This document shows positions 1 through 10,740 of a stretch of 64,000 nt of DNA, in pieces. The stretch covers positions 560,501 through 624,500 of the forward strand of contig OX359196.1 of the NCBI GenBank assembly GCA_947172415.1, read 5' to 3'. Position numbers and translations under genes: made by a program. The notes beneath the pieces are model-generated. The model saw nothing but the letters and a program-made list of their open reading frames with translations, was not told the origin of the DNA and ran no database searches. Position 1 is the first letter of the stretch; each line of letters opens with the position of its first letter. The DNA is from Chondrosia reniformis. Its lineage: Eukaryota > Porifera > Demospongiae > Chondrillida > Chondrillidae.

Positions 1-3000
1 TATCAGGTCTCTACTTTGATATGGTGTGTCAGGTGAGACTTGGGTTTGACCAATGTGACAGAAACAGTGTCATTAAACAGGGACTGTCCAGTGTGTGTGT
101 GTGTGTGTGCCAGCACAAAGGACCCAGGGGGTGTGGTGACAGGATGGTGTTGATGGTGGAGGGTCATGTTGTGAGGTTCGCTAGGCTGGCACTCGCCACC
201 ACACGAAGCTTCCGAGTTGGCTGTCTCTTCCTGCAACCTTGTGGCCCTACGTGGACACACACACACCTGTCCTGTTGAAATGCTGCCATTACACGGCCAC
301 GCTTGTCCAGTGTGTGTGTGTGTGGTGTGTGGTGTGTGGTGTGTGTGTGTGGTGTGTGTGTGTGTGGTGTGGTGTGTGTGTGTGGTGTGTGTGTGTGGTG
401 TGTGTGTGTGTGTGTTAGGTTCATTTTATATTGCTTGCCGTGTCACAGGTGGTGTCCGTGTGTGTTGTTCCTGCGAAGGAATATGGAGTGGTGAAGGTCT
501 GGGATGGCACTAAACCTAATCTGTGAGTCGGGTATAGCGTGCATGTATACATACAACTCAGGTATAGAGTTTATCACACTGAATTTTACGTAATTGGTTT
601 ACGCGATAATGCGTTTCCCGTGCGTGTCCTATAAAACGGAAAAGTCTCCCATGCTCCGAAGATTCGTACAGTTGCAGAAATTTCCAAGATTATGTCTTTC
701 AAGGCTGTTCAGGTAGAGGGTGCCTTAGATAGGTATCTAACACTGGACCAGAAGGGGAGCATTATCGCTACGTATGTATGGATAGACGGGAGCGGCGAGT
801 GCTTGCGCGCAAAGTCTAGAACTTTGAATCGGCTACCAAAAGACCCGAAAGAGCTGCCTATTTGGAACTTTGACGGATCCAGCACTGGCCAGGCGGCGGG
901 ACACGACTCTGACGTTCTATTAACTGCAGTTGCGATCTTCAAGGATCCATTTCTTCGTGGAGATAACATTCTTGTGTTGTGCGAGTGCTCCACTCCTGAT
1001 GGCACACCAGTGGCCTCTAATCATCGGAGGACATGCGTAGAAAGAATGGAAAAGGTCAAAGAGCACGAACCTTGGTTTGGGATTGAACAAGAGTATTCCC
1101 TATTGGACCCTATTGATGACTATCCTTATGGTTGGCCCAAAAACGGTTTCCCCGCCCCCCAGGGGCCCTACTACTGTGCTGTTGGAGCAGACAGGATATT
1201 TGGAAGAAGTGTGGTTGAAGCACATTACCGAGCTTGTCTCTTTGCTGGTATCCAAGTGGCAGGTACCAATGCTGAAGTCATGCCAGGACAGGTCAGTTTG
1301 TGTGTGTATGAAATTGTGATGAAGAAGTCAAAAATCATTTTTCTTTAATTAGTGGGAGTACCAGGTGGGTCCATGTACTGGTATTGAGATGGGAGACCAG
1401 CTGTGGATGTCAAGATACATTCTTCATCGTGTGTGTGAAGATTTTGGTGTAAAAGCCACTTTGGATCCCAAACCAGTTCCAGGAGATTGGAATGGGGCCG
1501 GTGCACACTGTAACTATAGCACTAAAAAGATGCGTGAAGAGGGAGGTATGAAAGTAATTAATGAGGCAATTGAGGAGCTCTCTAAGCATCATCAGGAGCA
1601 CATCAAGCTTTACGACCCCAAAAGTGGCCAAGATAACAAGAGGAGGTTGACCGGAGCTCATGAAACTGCTCACATTGATGAGTTTCGTCACGGAGTGGCC
1701 GATAGAGGAGCAAGTATTCGTATTCCGAGGCCTGTGGCCCTGGTGGGAAAGGGTTATCTTGAAGACAGACGTCCATCCAGTAACTGTGATCCATACTTGG
1801 TAACTGAAGCTTTAGTGCGGTCAACCATCCTGAAAGATTGGAAGAGATAGATGTGTTTTTGTAGTTCTACTCATTACAGAACAAATATTTAACATTTTTT
1901 ATATCCAAGTCTGTTACTCACTGTATTATAATTGTTATTTTTTAAGTAGACAATCCAAACTTGTTTGATTTGTATACCAAGCAAGCAGTTTCATGCACTT
2001 AAGGGCACTTGAGTATATTACAATATTGTAGTAAGGACCACAGCGGATATTACTTAGTGAGCACTTATATATGAAATAGGTAAGTGGCTTGGAATGTCAG
2101 CACCAATTATTTGAAGTCCTTGTGTATCCTGATCTTTTAAAAGAGAAATTTAAATAAAATGATTTAGAAATATGAAGTCGCTGTCATCATTCCTTTGTCC
2201 AATCATGCAAGATCACTTCATTGCAGTTATGTAATAGTTGAAAGGAGTTGCATCATGGCTCATATAGTTGCGGCCTGGTGCTGTTATAATGTATAGCAAT
2301 TGTGTCATTTCTTTATGAAGATTAAAGTCATGCTCAAACCACAAGTATGTGCATGTATATATTCAACATTGTAGTCTTTGCTTACCTTTTCACAAACTTT
2401 CTTTTATGTAACTTCCAAAAGTTACAATTAACACTGAATCCTTGCAAGCTCCAAATACATCAAGGGTTATGAAGATACTTAGAAATTACATGAAATCCTT
2501 CTCCTAGTATACTAAAAACTTATCTGCTTATAATATATGCAGGAAGGTCAAAGAAGCTGAAAGATATGGAACTCTAACACAGTAAGAACTAATTATAATT
2601 GTAACAGGGGATATCCAATTGATAAGGTCTTAATGTAGTCAGACTAGTTGAAGAATATTTATGTAGCAGGCAACCTAAAGCCAATTTTCTAACTGCATGT
2701 GTATATATACTGGATACAATGTGTACAATATACAGTACATACTGAGGCATTCCAAAGTGATTAGTCTACAGTAACTAACTGTAATGGGTGGAATGAGCTA
2801 TAATGGGCGGAATGGATGTCCACTTAATGGCAAGTAGAGTCTAATGATTGACATAGGGTCTATATTTGTATTGATAAGTAATAATATCATTCAAATATGA
2901 TGATTAGTACTGTTAATGATATAATGTGCCCACGTACATGCTATGAAGATGATTATACAGGACACACACCCTCTCTCTCTCTCTCTTTCCAGATCAGATC

Positions 3001-6000
3001 AAGTTTTGGAAGAGGTTGTTTATGATTATTTAGTTGATGTTATTCTCTACAATCAACACTCCAATGTTTGTAACTCAATTTTAGTGAGTCACTCCTTCCA
3101 TCTTTAAGATGTATATAACAACCTATACCAGTTTATTACTAGCAATTGGTATCTACAAATACTCATTACTTCTTGTTAATGTGAGGTACATGTAACTAAT
3201 TGTATGTTATGCTTTGAATATCTTGGGTTTATTGCTTGAAAGCTTATATTAGTCTTGATAAGTGAAAACGGTATTAATTCATATGTACTGTAACCTCTAA
3301 ATAGGCAATTAAATAAAATCCATCTGTATCTATACCTGGTCTGTGAAGTTAACTGCCTGAGTAACATACATATACTGTATAGCGGGAAATTTTGGATCAG
3401 TGCAAATTTTCGTATATTTCATATGATGGCTCGCCATACGAAAATAAATACTACGAAAATTTTTGCATTCGAAATTTTAATCACATCAAATTTTGAACAC
3501 GGGCAATATCCCACGTGGTATGTCGATAGAGCGATGGCGTTGTACCGGTACTTCCAGCCAAAAAATGTGAAAGTGAAAATTAATTCTGAAGGCCTTACAG
3601 CCATTGATACAAAAATTTGCACCTTCCAAAATTTCCCACTATACAGTACCTGATAGTGACTGGTAATACAATATTTAGATTCTGTATACTTAGAATTCTT
3701 CATGATATCTGATTAAATTGTTGGTAGCTCGGTGAAGGTTTTCTATCCTTTCACTCACTCCATCACAGCCGGGTGAGTATATCAGATTGAGTAATACACA
3801 TGCTGCGTGCTACCAAACTGGCGGAGGTGACACTGAAGTAGTTGACCTTTGCATTCACAGAGGAGGATCGCATCACGGGAGTGGTGCTGCCATCCTTTCA
3901 ATCAGCAATCCTGATGTCATTACGCTCAAAGAGTAAGTACCTTTACCCAAGGAGCTGTCACTGTATAAATGTAGCACATTATATGAACAGATCATATTGA
4001 TATGTATGCATGTATCCTTTATATAGTGCTAAATGGGGCAGCCCTTAAATAATAATAATAATAATAATAAAAATAATATATGATTATTTTGGTTGAGCAT
4101 TAGCAACACTAGTCTTCAATGCTATTATTATGGACCGTAACAAGTGCTCATTTCATATTATGTGATTGTGTCAGAGATATTCCGTTAGACATTTTGTATT
4201 CTTATTTCCTCCGCTGCATTAGGAGATTAAAGGAGGTCTTGGATGAGCGAAGGGATATGTTGTGTGAAGAAGATGACAAACAAATGAGACCTTTACAGAG
4301 CTCTCTCACAAGTCAGTGGCTATGGTACATGAGAAGGTGTTAAGTGTCACTCAATGTTCTCCTCTGTAGCTTGTATGTTGGCTCTGAAACTGTCCACAAT
4401 AGCTGAAGTGAAAGCATCTGAAAAGGTACGTAAAGTATTGCATAATATTGTGACATGACCAGTAGTACAACCTAGGGGCAGATCTAGAGTTGTAGAGGGG
4501 CGGGGCTGCTATTTGGTTCTCTAAGTAGAAAGGGATAAAATTAGTGGTACAGAAGATCCCCAGACTCATACTAAGATGGGATGCTCCAGCAGATAATTGT
4601 AACCATTAAATCCACCAATCCAACCAGTAAACCAGGTATGCTATATATTAAACCAATTCCCCGGGATCCTTAACATACTGTGTATATTTGATTGCTTATT
4701 CCTTTTGTAGTACATTTGTATGTCATATAGAGGAATGTATGCATTTCATTGCTGTGTACGTACTGTAGATTCCGTTTATGTACAAGATGAGGGTCAAATT
4801 TCAGAGATTTGATGCTCCCAATATTGAGAGTCTCATCAAGCTTGTCTGCTCAAACTGTCTTAAAAGGTAATGATTCATCACATAAACCTAATGAATTCCA
4901 TTGGATTGATTAATATTGTCCTACACCAATATATTAAAATTCTTCTCTTTCGGTGTCCCCAGTGACTTTAAACTCAAGTCCAGTGATGTATCTTCAGAGT
5001 CAACTTGTGTGTCTCAAGCAGAGAGCACTTCAGTGACAGCAGAACAGTCCTTCACAGATGAAGATGTCTGTCCAGAATGTCTCAAAAATGGAAGAAATAG
5101 TATGCACTAGAGTTACATCTTCATTTCTCAGGATTCCCTCCTTATGTGTGCTGTAGTAGCCCATACTGTGCAGCCTGTACTGTGCAGCTTGTACTGTATA
5201 GCCTGTACTGTATAGCCTGTACTGTGCAGCCTGTACTGTGCAGCCTGTACTGTGCAGCTTGTACTGTGCAGCCTGTACTGTATAGCCTGTACTGTGTAGC
5301 CTGTACTGTGTAACCTGTACTGTGTAGCCTGTACTGTGTAGCCTGTACTGTGTAGCCTGTACTGTGTAGCCTGTACTGTATAGCCTGTACTGTATAGCCT
5401 GTACTGTATAGCCTGTACTGTATAGCCCGTACTGTATAGCCTGTACTGTATAGTCCGTACTGTATAGCCTGTATTGTGTAGCCTGTACTGTAATACCTGT
5501 ATTGTGTAGCCTGTACTGTTCAAGTGTTTTTCCTCATGTGTTTCAGGTCAACTCAAGTACCGTTACAGGATGATTATGGAAGTATCTGATGTAACTGATA
5601 TGTTACAAATTGTAGTGGCGGATGATCCAGCTGTAAGTACATCTCATTTCCTACTTTGTGGTTTGTAAGTATTATTGAGCACTGTACAGTAGGGCCATCG
5701 TTAATGAGTATTCTTTGACATTATATACACTTTTGACTGGATTATATAATCTGATTGTTCAATTAGATTGTCCATGTACATGTGTAATCTGTTATAGGAG
5801 GAGTTTCTGCCAGGACTACCTCCAGCTAATCTATACACAGAGCAAGCTGCTGGAAAGTTGCTCTCTGAGAGGTTGAGCCAAATGACAGCTGGTGAGAGCC
5901 TCTTTGAGTCACCTACGTCTCTCTCCAGAAGACCATATTTGGAGTGTTGTGTTAGGAAATACTACCTACAGAATACAGCCTATGGGAAGAAGCACGGACT

Positions 6001-6037
6001 GGTGGATTACAGATTGGAATTGACAGTTTTAGAATAA
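1..6037 (+). CDS. POT1: POT1 telomere end-binding protein, 5' end outside the window
   Basis: Shelterin subunit that binds single-stranded telomeric DNA in the nucleus. Exons read: up to 32 (from about 7), 449-522, 2993-3083, 3728-about 3776, about 3827-3932, 4223-4311, 4370-4425, 4769-4866, 4963-5099, 5547-5632 and 5798-6037 (TAA). The first exons match the end of OB2 (YFDMVCQ, then KVWDGT, then VILYNQH). Later ones match the C-terminal OB3 with inserted Holliday-junction-resolvase-like domain. That part has two CxxC pairs (CSNC in the exon ending 4866, CPEC in the exon ending 5099), as in the zinc site of vertebrate POT1, and an EEFLPG loop. OB1 must lie left of the window. The junction between 3772 and 3861 is unresolved: the frame changes and a 50-base intron 3777-3826 is my best guess. 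GS1 sits in the 523-2992 intron. An early 14-base minisatellite fills the 5100-5546 intron. Family assignment is firm; exact ends of two exons are not. Confidence 0.88.
81..417. repeat. GT-rich microsatellite runs in a POT1 intron
   Basis: Two (GT)n stretches, at about 92-109 and 309-416. The second is interrupted by GG to give GTGTGGTGTGTGG patterns. They lie in the POT1 intron 33-448. Open frames across them are repeat artefacts. Confidence 0.9.
630..636 (+). promoter_or_regulatory. TATA box of GS1
   Basis: TATAAAA, 56 bases upstream of the GS1 start codon, in a short stretch without other coding signal. The spacing leaves room for a roughly 25-30 base 5' UTR. It supports GS1 having its own promoter inside the POT1 intron rather than depending on POT1 transcription. 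Confidence 0.5.
692..1850 (+). CDS. GLUL: Glutamine synthetase 1, cytosolic, nested in a POT1 intron
   Basis: Joins ammonia to glutamate with ATP to make glutamine. Exons 692-1291 and 1353-1850 (phase 0, 61-base intron gtcagt...ag) give 365 aa, close to the usual 373 aa of animal type-II/III GS. Visible motifs: WNFDGSST (58-65), FGIEQEY, the catalytic NAEVMPGQ at the exon junction (193-200) continuing as [19 protein letters not shown] and [11 protein letters not shown] near the C-terminus. The upstream frame closes at a TAA at 632-634, so there is no targeting presequence and the enzyme should be cytosolic. A TATAAAA lies at 630-636, about 56 bases before the ATG. The gene lies wholly inside the POT1 intron 523-2992 on the same strand. 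It differs from GS2 in two dense patches of exon 1 and is protein-identical to it in exon 2. Confidence 0.95.
1851..2992. other. Rest of the POT1 intron downstream of GS1
   Basis: AT-rich, no coding signal. It contains the GS1 3' region, with an AATAAA at 2153-2158, and a short (CT)n run at 2971-2987 that serves as the polypyrimidine tract before the POT1 exon at 2993. Confidence 0.6.
2153..2158 (+). terminator. Candidate polyadenylation signal of GS1
   Basis: AATAAA about 300 bases after the GS1 stop codon and about 835 bases before the next POT1 exon. It is the first canonical signal downstream of the stop. Confidence 0.45.
3373..3648. mobile_element. MITE-like element with 42-base terminal inverted repeats
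   Basis: The left end, from TACTGTATAGCGGGAAATT (3373-3415), and the right end (3607-3648) are imperfect reverse complements over about 42 bases. About 190 bases of non-coding DNA lie between. No transposase frame is present. It lies in the POT1 intron between exons 2993-3083 and 3728. Size, inverted ends and lack of coding suggest a non-autonomous DNA transposon. Confidence 0.6.
5150..5522. repeat. 14-base minisatellite in a POT1 intron
   Basis: About 26 tandem copies of a unit like AGCCTGTACTGTGT or AGCCTGTACTGTAT, filling most of intron 5100-5546. The 131-aa open frame on the minus strand is a by-product of the repeat. Confidence 0.95.
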
Positions 6038-6406
6038 TTCTGTGTACTTATATAGCTGTATGTATTACAAAACTCTAAATTTACGAAAACGTGATCAACA
6101 CATACGCCTAACAAGGAATGCTTTTTAAAAATTAAAGGCGCTAGATCGCCTGATTGACGATCTTACTGATGACTGACTGACTGATTGACGGAGCGAATCA
6201 CATTTCCCTGCAAATTCTTGCGGGGCAATTAGAAGCAACACGTGAAAGAGCATGTGGTTAGGTGAACTACGAACTAAAGTCGGCCGGCGTTCTTGTTACA
6301 CTTGAACAAATGCTCTTGGATATCCAGGCTCTTTACCAGGTGTAAAGTGCAGAAAGTTGTCCCAAGATTTCGTTCGGTTTATACAGTTGCAGAAATTTCC
6401 AAGATT
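6038..6406. other. POT1-GS2 intergenic DNA and GS2 upstream region
   Basis: Contains the POT1 3' UTR and a short GATT-rich stretch (6140-6190, repeated gactgactgattgac). The 25 bases just before the GS2 start are identical to those before GS1 (tacagttgcagaaatttcc and on), so the duplicated block starts upstream of the ATG. No TATA box is clear. Confidence 0.5.
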
Positions 6407-7566
6407 ATGTCTTTCAAGGCTGTTCAGGTAGAGGGTGCCTTAGATAGGTATCTAACACTGGACCAGCAGGGGAGCATTATCGCTACGTATGTATGGATAG
6501 ACGGGAGCGGCGAGTGCTTGCGCGCAAAGTCTAGAACTTTGAATCAGCTACCAAAAGACCCGAAAGAGCTGCCTATTTGGACCTTTGACGGATCCAGCAC
6601 TGGACAGGCCTCAGTACACGATTCTGAGGTTCTATTAACTGCAGTTGCAATCTTCAAGGATCCATTTCTTCGTGGAGATAACATTCTTGTGTTGTGCGAG
6701 TGCTCCACTCCTGATGGTACACCAGTGGCCTCTAATCATCGGAGGACATGCGTTGAAAGAATGGAAAAGGTCAAAGAGCACGAACCTTGGTTTGGGATTG
6801 AACAAGAGTACTTGCTATTGGACCCTATTGATGACTATCCTTATGGTTGGCCCAAAAACGGTTTCCCCGCCCCCCAGGGGCCCTACTACTGTGCTGTTGG
6901 AGCAGACAGGATATTTGGAAGAAGTGTGGTTGAAGCACATTACCGAGCTTGTCTCTTTGCTGGTATCAAAGTTGACGGCATAAATGCTGAGGGTATGCCT
7001 GGACAAGTCAGTTTGTGTGTGTATGAAATTGTGATGAAGAAGTGAAAAAATCATTTTTCTTTAATTAGTGGGAGTACCAGGTGGGTCCATGTACTGGTAT
7101 TGAGATGGGAGACCAGCTGTGGATGTCAAGATACATTCTTCATCGTGTGTGTGAAGATTTTGGTGTAAAAGCCACTTTGGATCCCAAACCAGTTCCAGGA
7201 GATTGGAATGGGGCCGGTGCACACTGTAACTATAGCACTAAAAAGATGCGTGAAGAGGGAGGTATGAAAGTAATTAATGAGGCAATTGAGGAGCTCTCTA
7301 AGCATCATCAGGAGCACATCAAGCTTTATGACCCCAAAAGTGGCCAGGATAACAAGAGGAGGTTGACCGGAGCTCATGAAACTGCTCACATTGATGAGTT
7401 TCGTCACGGAGTGGCCGATAGAGGAGCAAGTATTCGTATTCCGAGGCCTGTGGCCCTGGTGGGAAAGGGTTATCTTGAAGACAGACGTCCATCCAGTAAC
7501 TGTGATCCATACTTGGTAACTGAAGCTTTAGTGCGGTCAACCATCCTGAAAGATTGGAAGAGATAG
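6407..7566 (+). CDS. Glutamine synthetase 2, recent tandem copy with altered active-site flank
   Basis: Exons 6407-7006 and 7069-7566, intron 62 bases, 365 aa. Exon 2 encodes the same protein as GS1 with two silent differences seen, and the introns differ by one or two bases. Exon 1 carries dense changes in two patches: around 6600-6632 (GQASVHDSE instead of GQAAGHDSD) and 6966-7006. The second patch changes 188-196 from QVAGTNAEV to KVDGINAEG, beside the catalytic glutamate, which is kept. N59 of the WNFDGSST loop is T. The upstream frame stays open for about 43 codons but has no ATG, only a TTG, so I start at 6407. It could be a working isoform, a specialised one or an early pseudogene. There is no stop or frameshift. 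Confidence 0.9.
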
Positions 7567-7645
7567 ATGTGCTTTATCAAAGAACATTTTAGCATTTTAA
7601 TTGCTCACTTTATTAATATTATTCATTTGGTAATTTTACATTTCT

Positions 7646-7745
7646 ACTGGAAGAAACATGGATTGGATTGGATGGACAGTTTTAGAATAAGAATAAAGTC
7701 TTTGTACTTTTGCATGTATAGCTGTACTTTGTATTTCAAATGTTA
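7646..7745 (+). pseudogene. Relic of the POT1 3' end behind GS2
   Basis: Downstream of GS2, bases 7650-7690 (gaagaaacatgg, then gacagttttagaataa) align with the last codons and stop of POT1 at 5986-6037 (gaagaagcacgg, then gacagttttagaataa). There is a gap of about 9-10 bases. Similarity continues into the 3' UTR (tgtactt, tatagctgta). It is read as what remains of a second POT1 tail copied together with GS. An AATAAA at 7692-7697 may now serve GS2. Confidence 0.6.
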
Positions 7746-7835
7746 TGCTTCAATTAGAAGCCTTATACGAAGACATAGAAGGCCTAGGGTACAAATATTA
7801 ATGCTTCACACTTCATTGCATGCAAGTGCGACAAG

Positions 7836-10521
7836 ATGGCCGGTATTCTGAGTAGGCTTAGCAGAGGATTCGTTGGAGTAAGCTTAAGGAGAGTTAGACC
7901 GTCAATCTGCGTGGGTGCTGCTGCGAGGAAATATTCATGGCGCCTTCCTCCGGTAGAGGGCGCTTATATGAAGTACATCAACCTCGACCAGAAGGGCAAG
8001 ATTATAGCAACTTACGTCTGGATTGACGGGACTGGAGAGAACGTGCGCAGTAAGGCTAGAACGCTAGACTCCCTTCCCCAGTCAGTGGACGCTCTTCCTC
8101 TGTGGAACTTCGATGGGTCCAGCACGGGTCAGGCCATTGGGAAGAACTCTGACATTATCATGAAGCCAGTTGCCATTTACAGGGATCCCTTTCTGGGGGG
8201 AGATAACATTCTAGTCCTCACAGATTGCTACAAGCCTGATGGTAGTCCGGCCGATTCCAATCATCGCAATTCCTGTAAGGAGGTCATGGATAAAGTGGCG
8301 TCGCACGATCCGTGGTTTGGGATAGAGCAGGAATACAACATGCTCGACCCACTGGACGACTACCCATACGGTTTTCAGAAAGGCGCCTTTCCGGGACCTC
8401 AGGGACCCTACTACTGTGCGGCCGGGGCGGACAGGATATTTGGGAGGAGTGTTTGCGATGCGCATTTTAAAGCTTGTCTCTTTGCTGAACTAGAAATCAC
8501 GGGTACCAACGCTGAAGTCATGCCAGGGCAGGCGAGTGGTGCCGTGTGTTTATGTCTTATTCCATTGAATTCCAGGGTGCAGGACCTTGGTTGTGTGTAT
8601 GTTTGAATAGGTAACATCAACATGTTTGCGAATGTGAAGCGCTCTTATAACAACGATTTTAAAAATCTATGTAGTAGTCTAAATTGTTGAGTTAGTCCTC
8701 GTGTTTGGGGTGTGAAAGATGGATGGAGTGAAAAGGGGTCAAGGCAGTGGTTAGATTTTCCAAGGGGGGTCTTTTATGAAAGAAAAAAATACCCCATTTG
8801 TACCTCAAACCGTGTATAGTGCATGTATCAGAGAGTACGGTAGTACTCTCTAAGTAGGAATGGCCGGAAAAAAAAATGGCCGCCCTATCCAATGTATTAG
8901 CAATCAACACCTCATAAATCGCCAACGAAGCGATTTTCGGTTATATTCGGTTATTTGCAGCGATTAATGCACGCTTTCCTAAATGCCAAAACATGTTTCG
9001 ACGCTCTACACGCTGTATAGCGTTCAAAAAGCGGCTAACTAGGAATAGACCCACTTCCAAAATTCATTTTTTCTTCTTCTTCTTCTTTTATTGAATAGAC
9101 TAGCGCTAATATGCGAACTTATGCGGGCACGTACTAGTTATAAATCGTCATAAATATTTCGGAGCTAGGGAATAGACAGCCCTAAATCTGAATGCGCTCT
9201 ACAATAAGCATGTTAATTGTGAAGAGCGAAAATTGTGGTCTTCTCGGACGCCATTTTTTAATTAAGAGATCATGGTTTTCGGCATATTTCTCTTGTCTAA
9301 GACGTTATTTTGAGATCTTCGCCAAGAAAACTTTCAAATCAATTTAAAACTAGTAATATTAAGAGGAAAAAAGGGGGAATACAAGTAAATAAAAAGCATT
9401 TACAAAAATGAAGTTAGAAGTAGGAATGGTAGTGTTCACTAATACATCTGCAAAAAGTATCGAAACAAGACACTGATTATATGATAAGGCTAATCATACA
9501 GAAGTTGCATATATACTGAAATTTAAGTAAATTAACCATACACTTCTGTGTTTGGGCGCACCATTCCTACTTAAGGTTAGTGCGCCCAAACACAGAAGTG
9601 TATGGTTAATTTACTTAAATTTCAGTATATATGCAACTTCTGTATGATTAGCCTTATCATATAATCAGTGTCTTGTTTCGATACTTTTTGCAGATGTATT
9701 AGTGAACACTACCATTCCTACTTCTAACATCATTTTTGTAAATGCTTTTTATTTACTTGTAGCTATTTTGTCTATTAATTGCCATGTGCAACTGAGACAT
9801 CTTTAACTTATCAACTGTAATTTGTATTACTGAAGGAACTTTTACTGCCATGGCAATATTGGGTAACTAATAAAGAGTGATAGGTCTAGCTGTCACTGTA
9901 TCATATTTGATCCTGTCAAGAGAAAGACAAAGACTTTGTCTTTTCCTATCTTAATCTTCTGTGAATCTGTGATCTTCATATATGATTGAATATATTGTGC
10001 ATTTTGTTGCTCCTTCTTTGCAGTGGGAATATCAGATTGGTCCTTCCAAAGGTATTTCAATGGGCGACCAAATATGGATCTCAAGGTACATTCTTCATCG
10101 TGTGGCAGAAGACTTTGCCATCAAGATCACCCTTGACCCAAAGTGCATGCCCGGAGACTGGAACGGAGCAGGGGCGCACTGCAACTTTAGCACCAAGGAG
10201 ATGAGAGAGGAAGGCGGTATAAAGTACATCAATGAAGCCATCGATCAGTTGGCCAAGTACCACAAGGAGCACATAAGGTGGTACGATCCCAATGGAGGAG
10301 AGGACAATAAGAGGAGGTTGACTGGTCTCCACGAAACAGCCCATATTGATGACTTCTCAAGTGGCGTAGCTCACCGCGGAGCTTCTGTGCGCATCACTCG
10401 TCTCGTAGAGAAGGCCGGCAAGGGTTACCTCGAGGACAGGAGGCCATCCAGCAACATGGACCCATATCGGGTGACAGAAGCCATGGTGCGTTCCATTGTC
10501 TTGAAGGATTGGAATATATAA
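7836..10521 (+). CDS. Glutamine synthetase 3, mitochondrial, with a GC-AG intron
   Basis: Exons 7836-8531 and 10024-10521, 397 aa. Residues 1-34 (beginning [14 protein letters not shown]) are rich in Arg, Ser and Ala with no acidic residue, a typical matrix-targeting presequence. GS motifs follow: [23 protein letters not shown] joined to WEYQ, NGAGAH and EDRRPSSN. The intron (8532-10023) starts GCGAGT after CAG and ends TTTGCAG. The only in-frame GT alternative, after 8543, would insert four residues into the catalytic motif. The intron carries the palindrome at 9381-9760. Divergence from GS1/GS2 shows an older duplication, and targeting suggests ammonia capture in mitochondria. Confidence 0.93.
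9381..9760. mobile_element. 380-base near-perfect palindrome (foldback element) in the GS3 intron
   Basis: Arms 9381-9561 and 9580-9760 are reverse complements over about 181 bases with one mismatch seen (9412) and an 18-base loop. Positions pair exactly around 9570.5. Each arm is one copy of a roughly 200-base unit that also occurs alone at 54719-54922 and is bordered by AAGTAGGAATGGT. It would form a long hairpin in the GS3 pre-mRNA. No protein is encoded. Confidence 0.9.
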
Positions 10522-10740
10522 AGTTAAAAGAAGAAATGCTGTAGATGATTAGGAACAATACTAGTTTACAGATCTATTTTGCTTTATTACAAAATTAAAA
10601 TAGACATTTTGGATAGTCTATCGTTTATACTATTAGAAGCTGTAATTTTTCATCGGTATACGCCTATGTGTACGTATGACGTAATTGGGGATTCCCCCTC
10701 AGCAGGGAAAATGGCTCGATGCTGATGACAGTGCACGAAT

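Noticed and set aside
1603..1824. Minus-strand frames opposite glutamine synthetase exons (also 7319-7540)
   Set aside because: Shadows of the well-supported plus-strand coding sequence.
3728..3861. POT1 exon reading [14 protein letters not shown] joined to 3861
   Set aside because: Phase works at the 3' side but not with the upstream exon, and frame [15 protein letters not shown] matches POT1 OB2 better; the junction is left open.
6293..6406. N-terminal extension of GS2 as a mitochondrial presequence
   Set aside because: The frame is open and basic but contains only a TTG, no ATG, before a TAA at 6275; no supporting upstream exon found.
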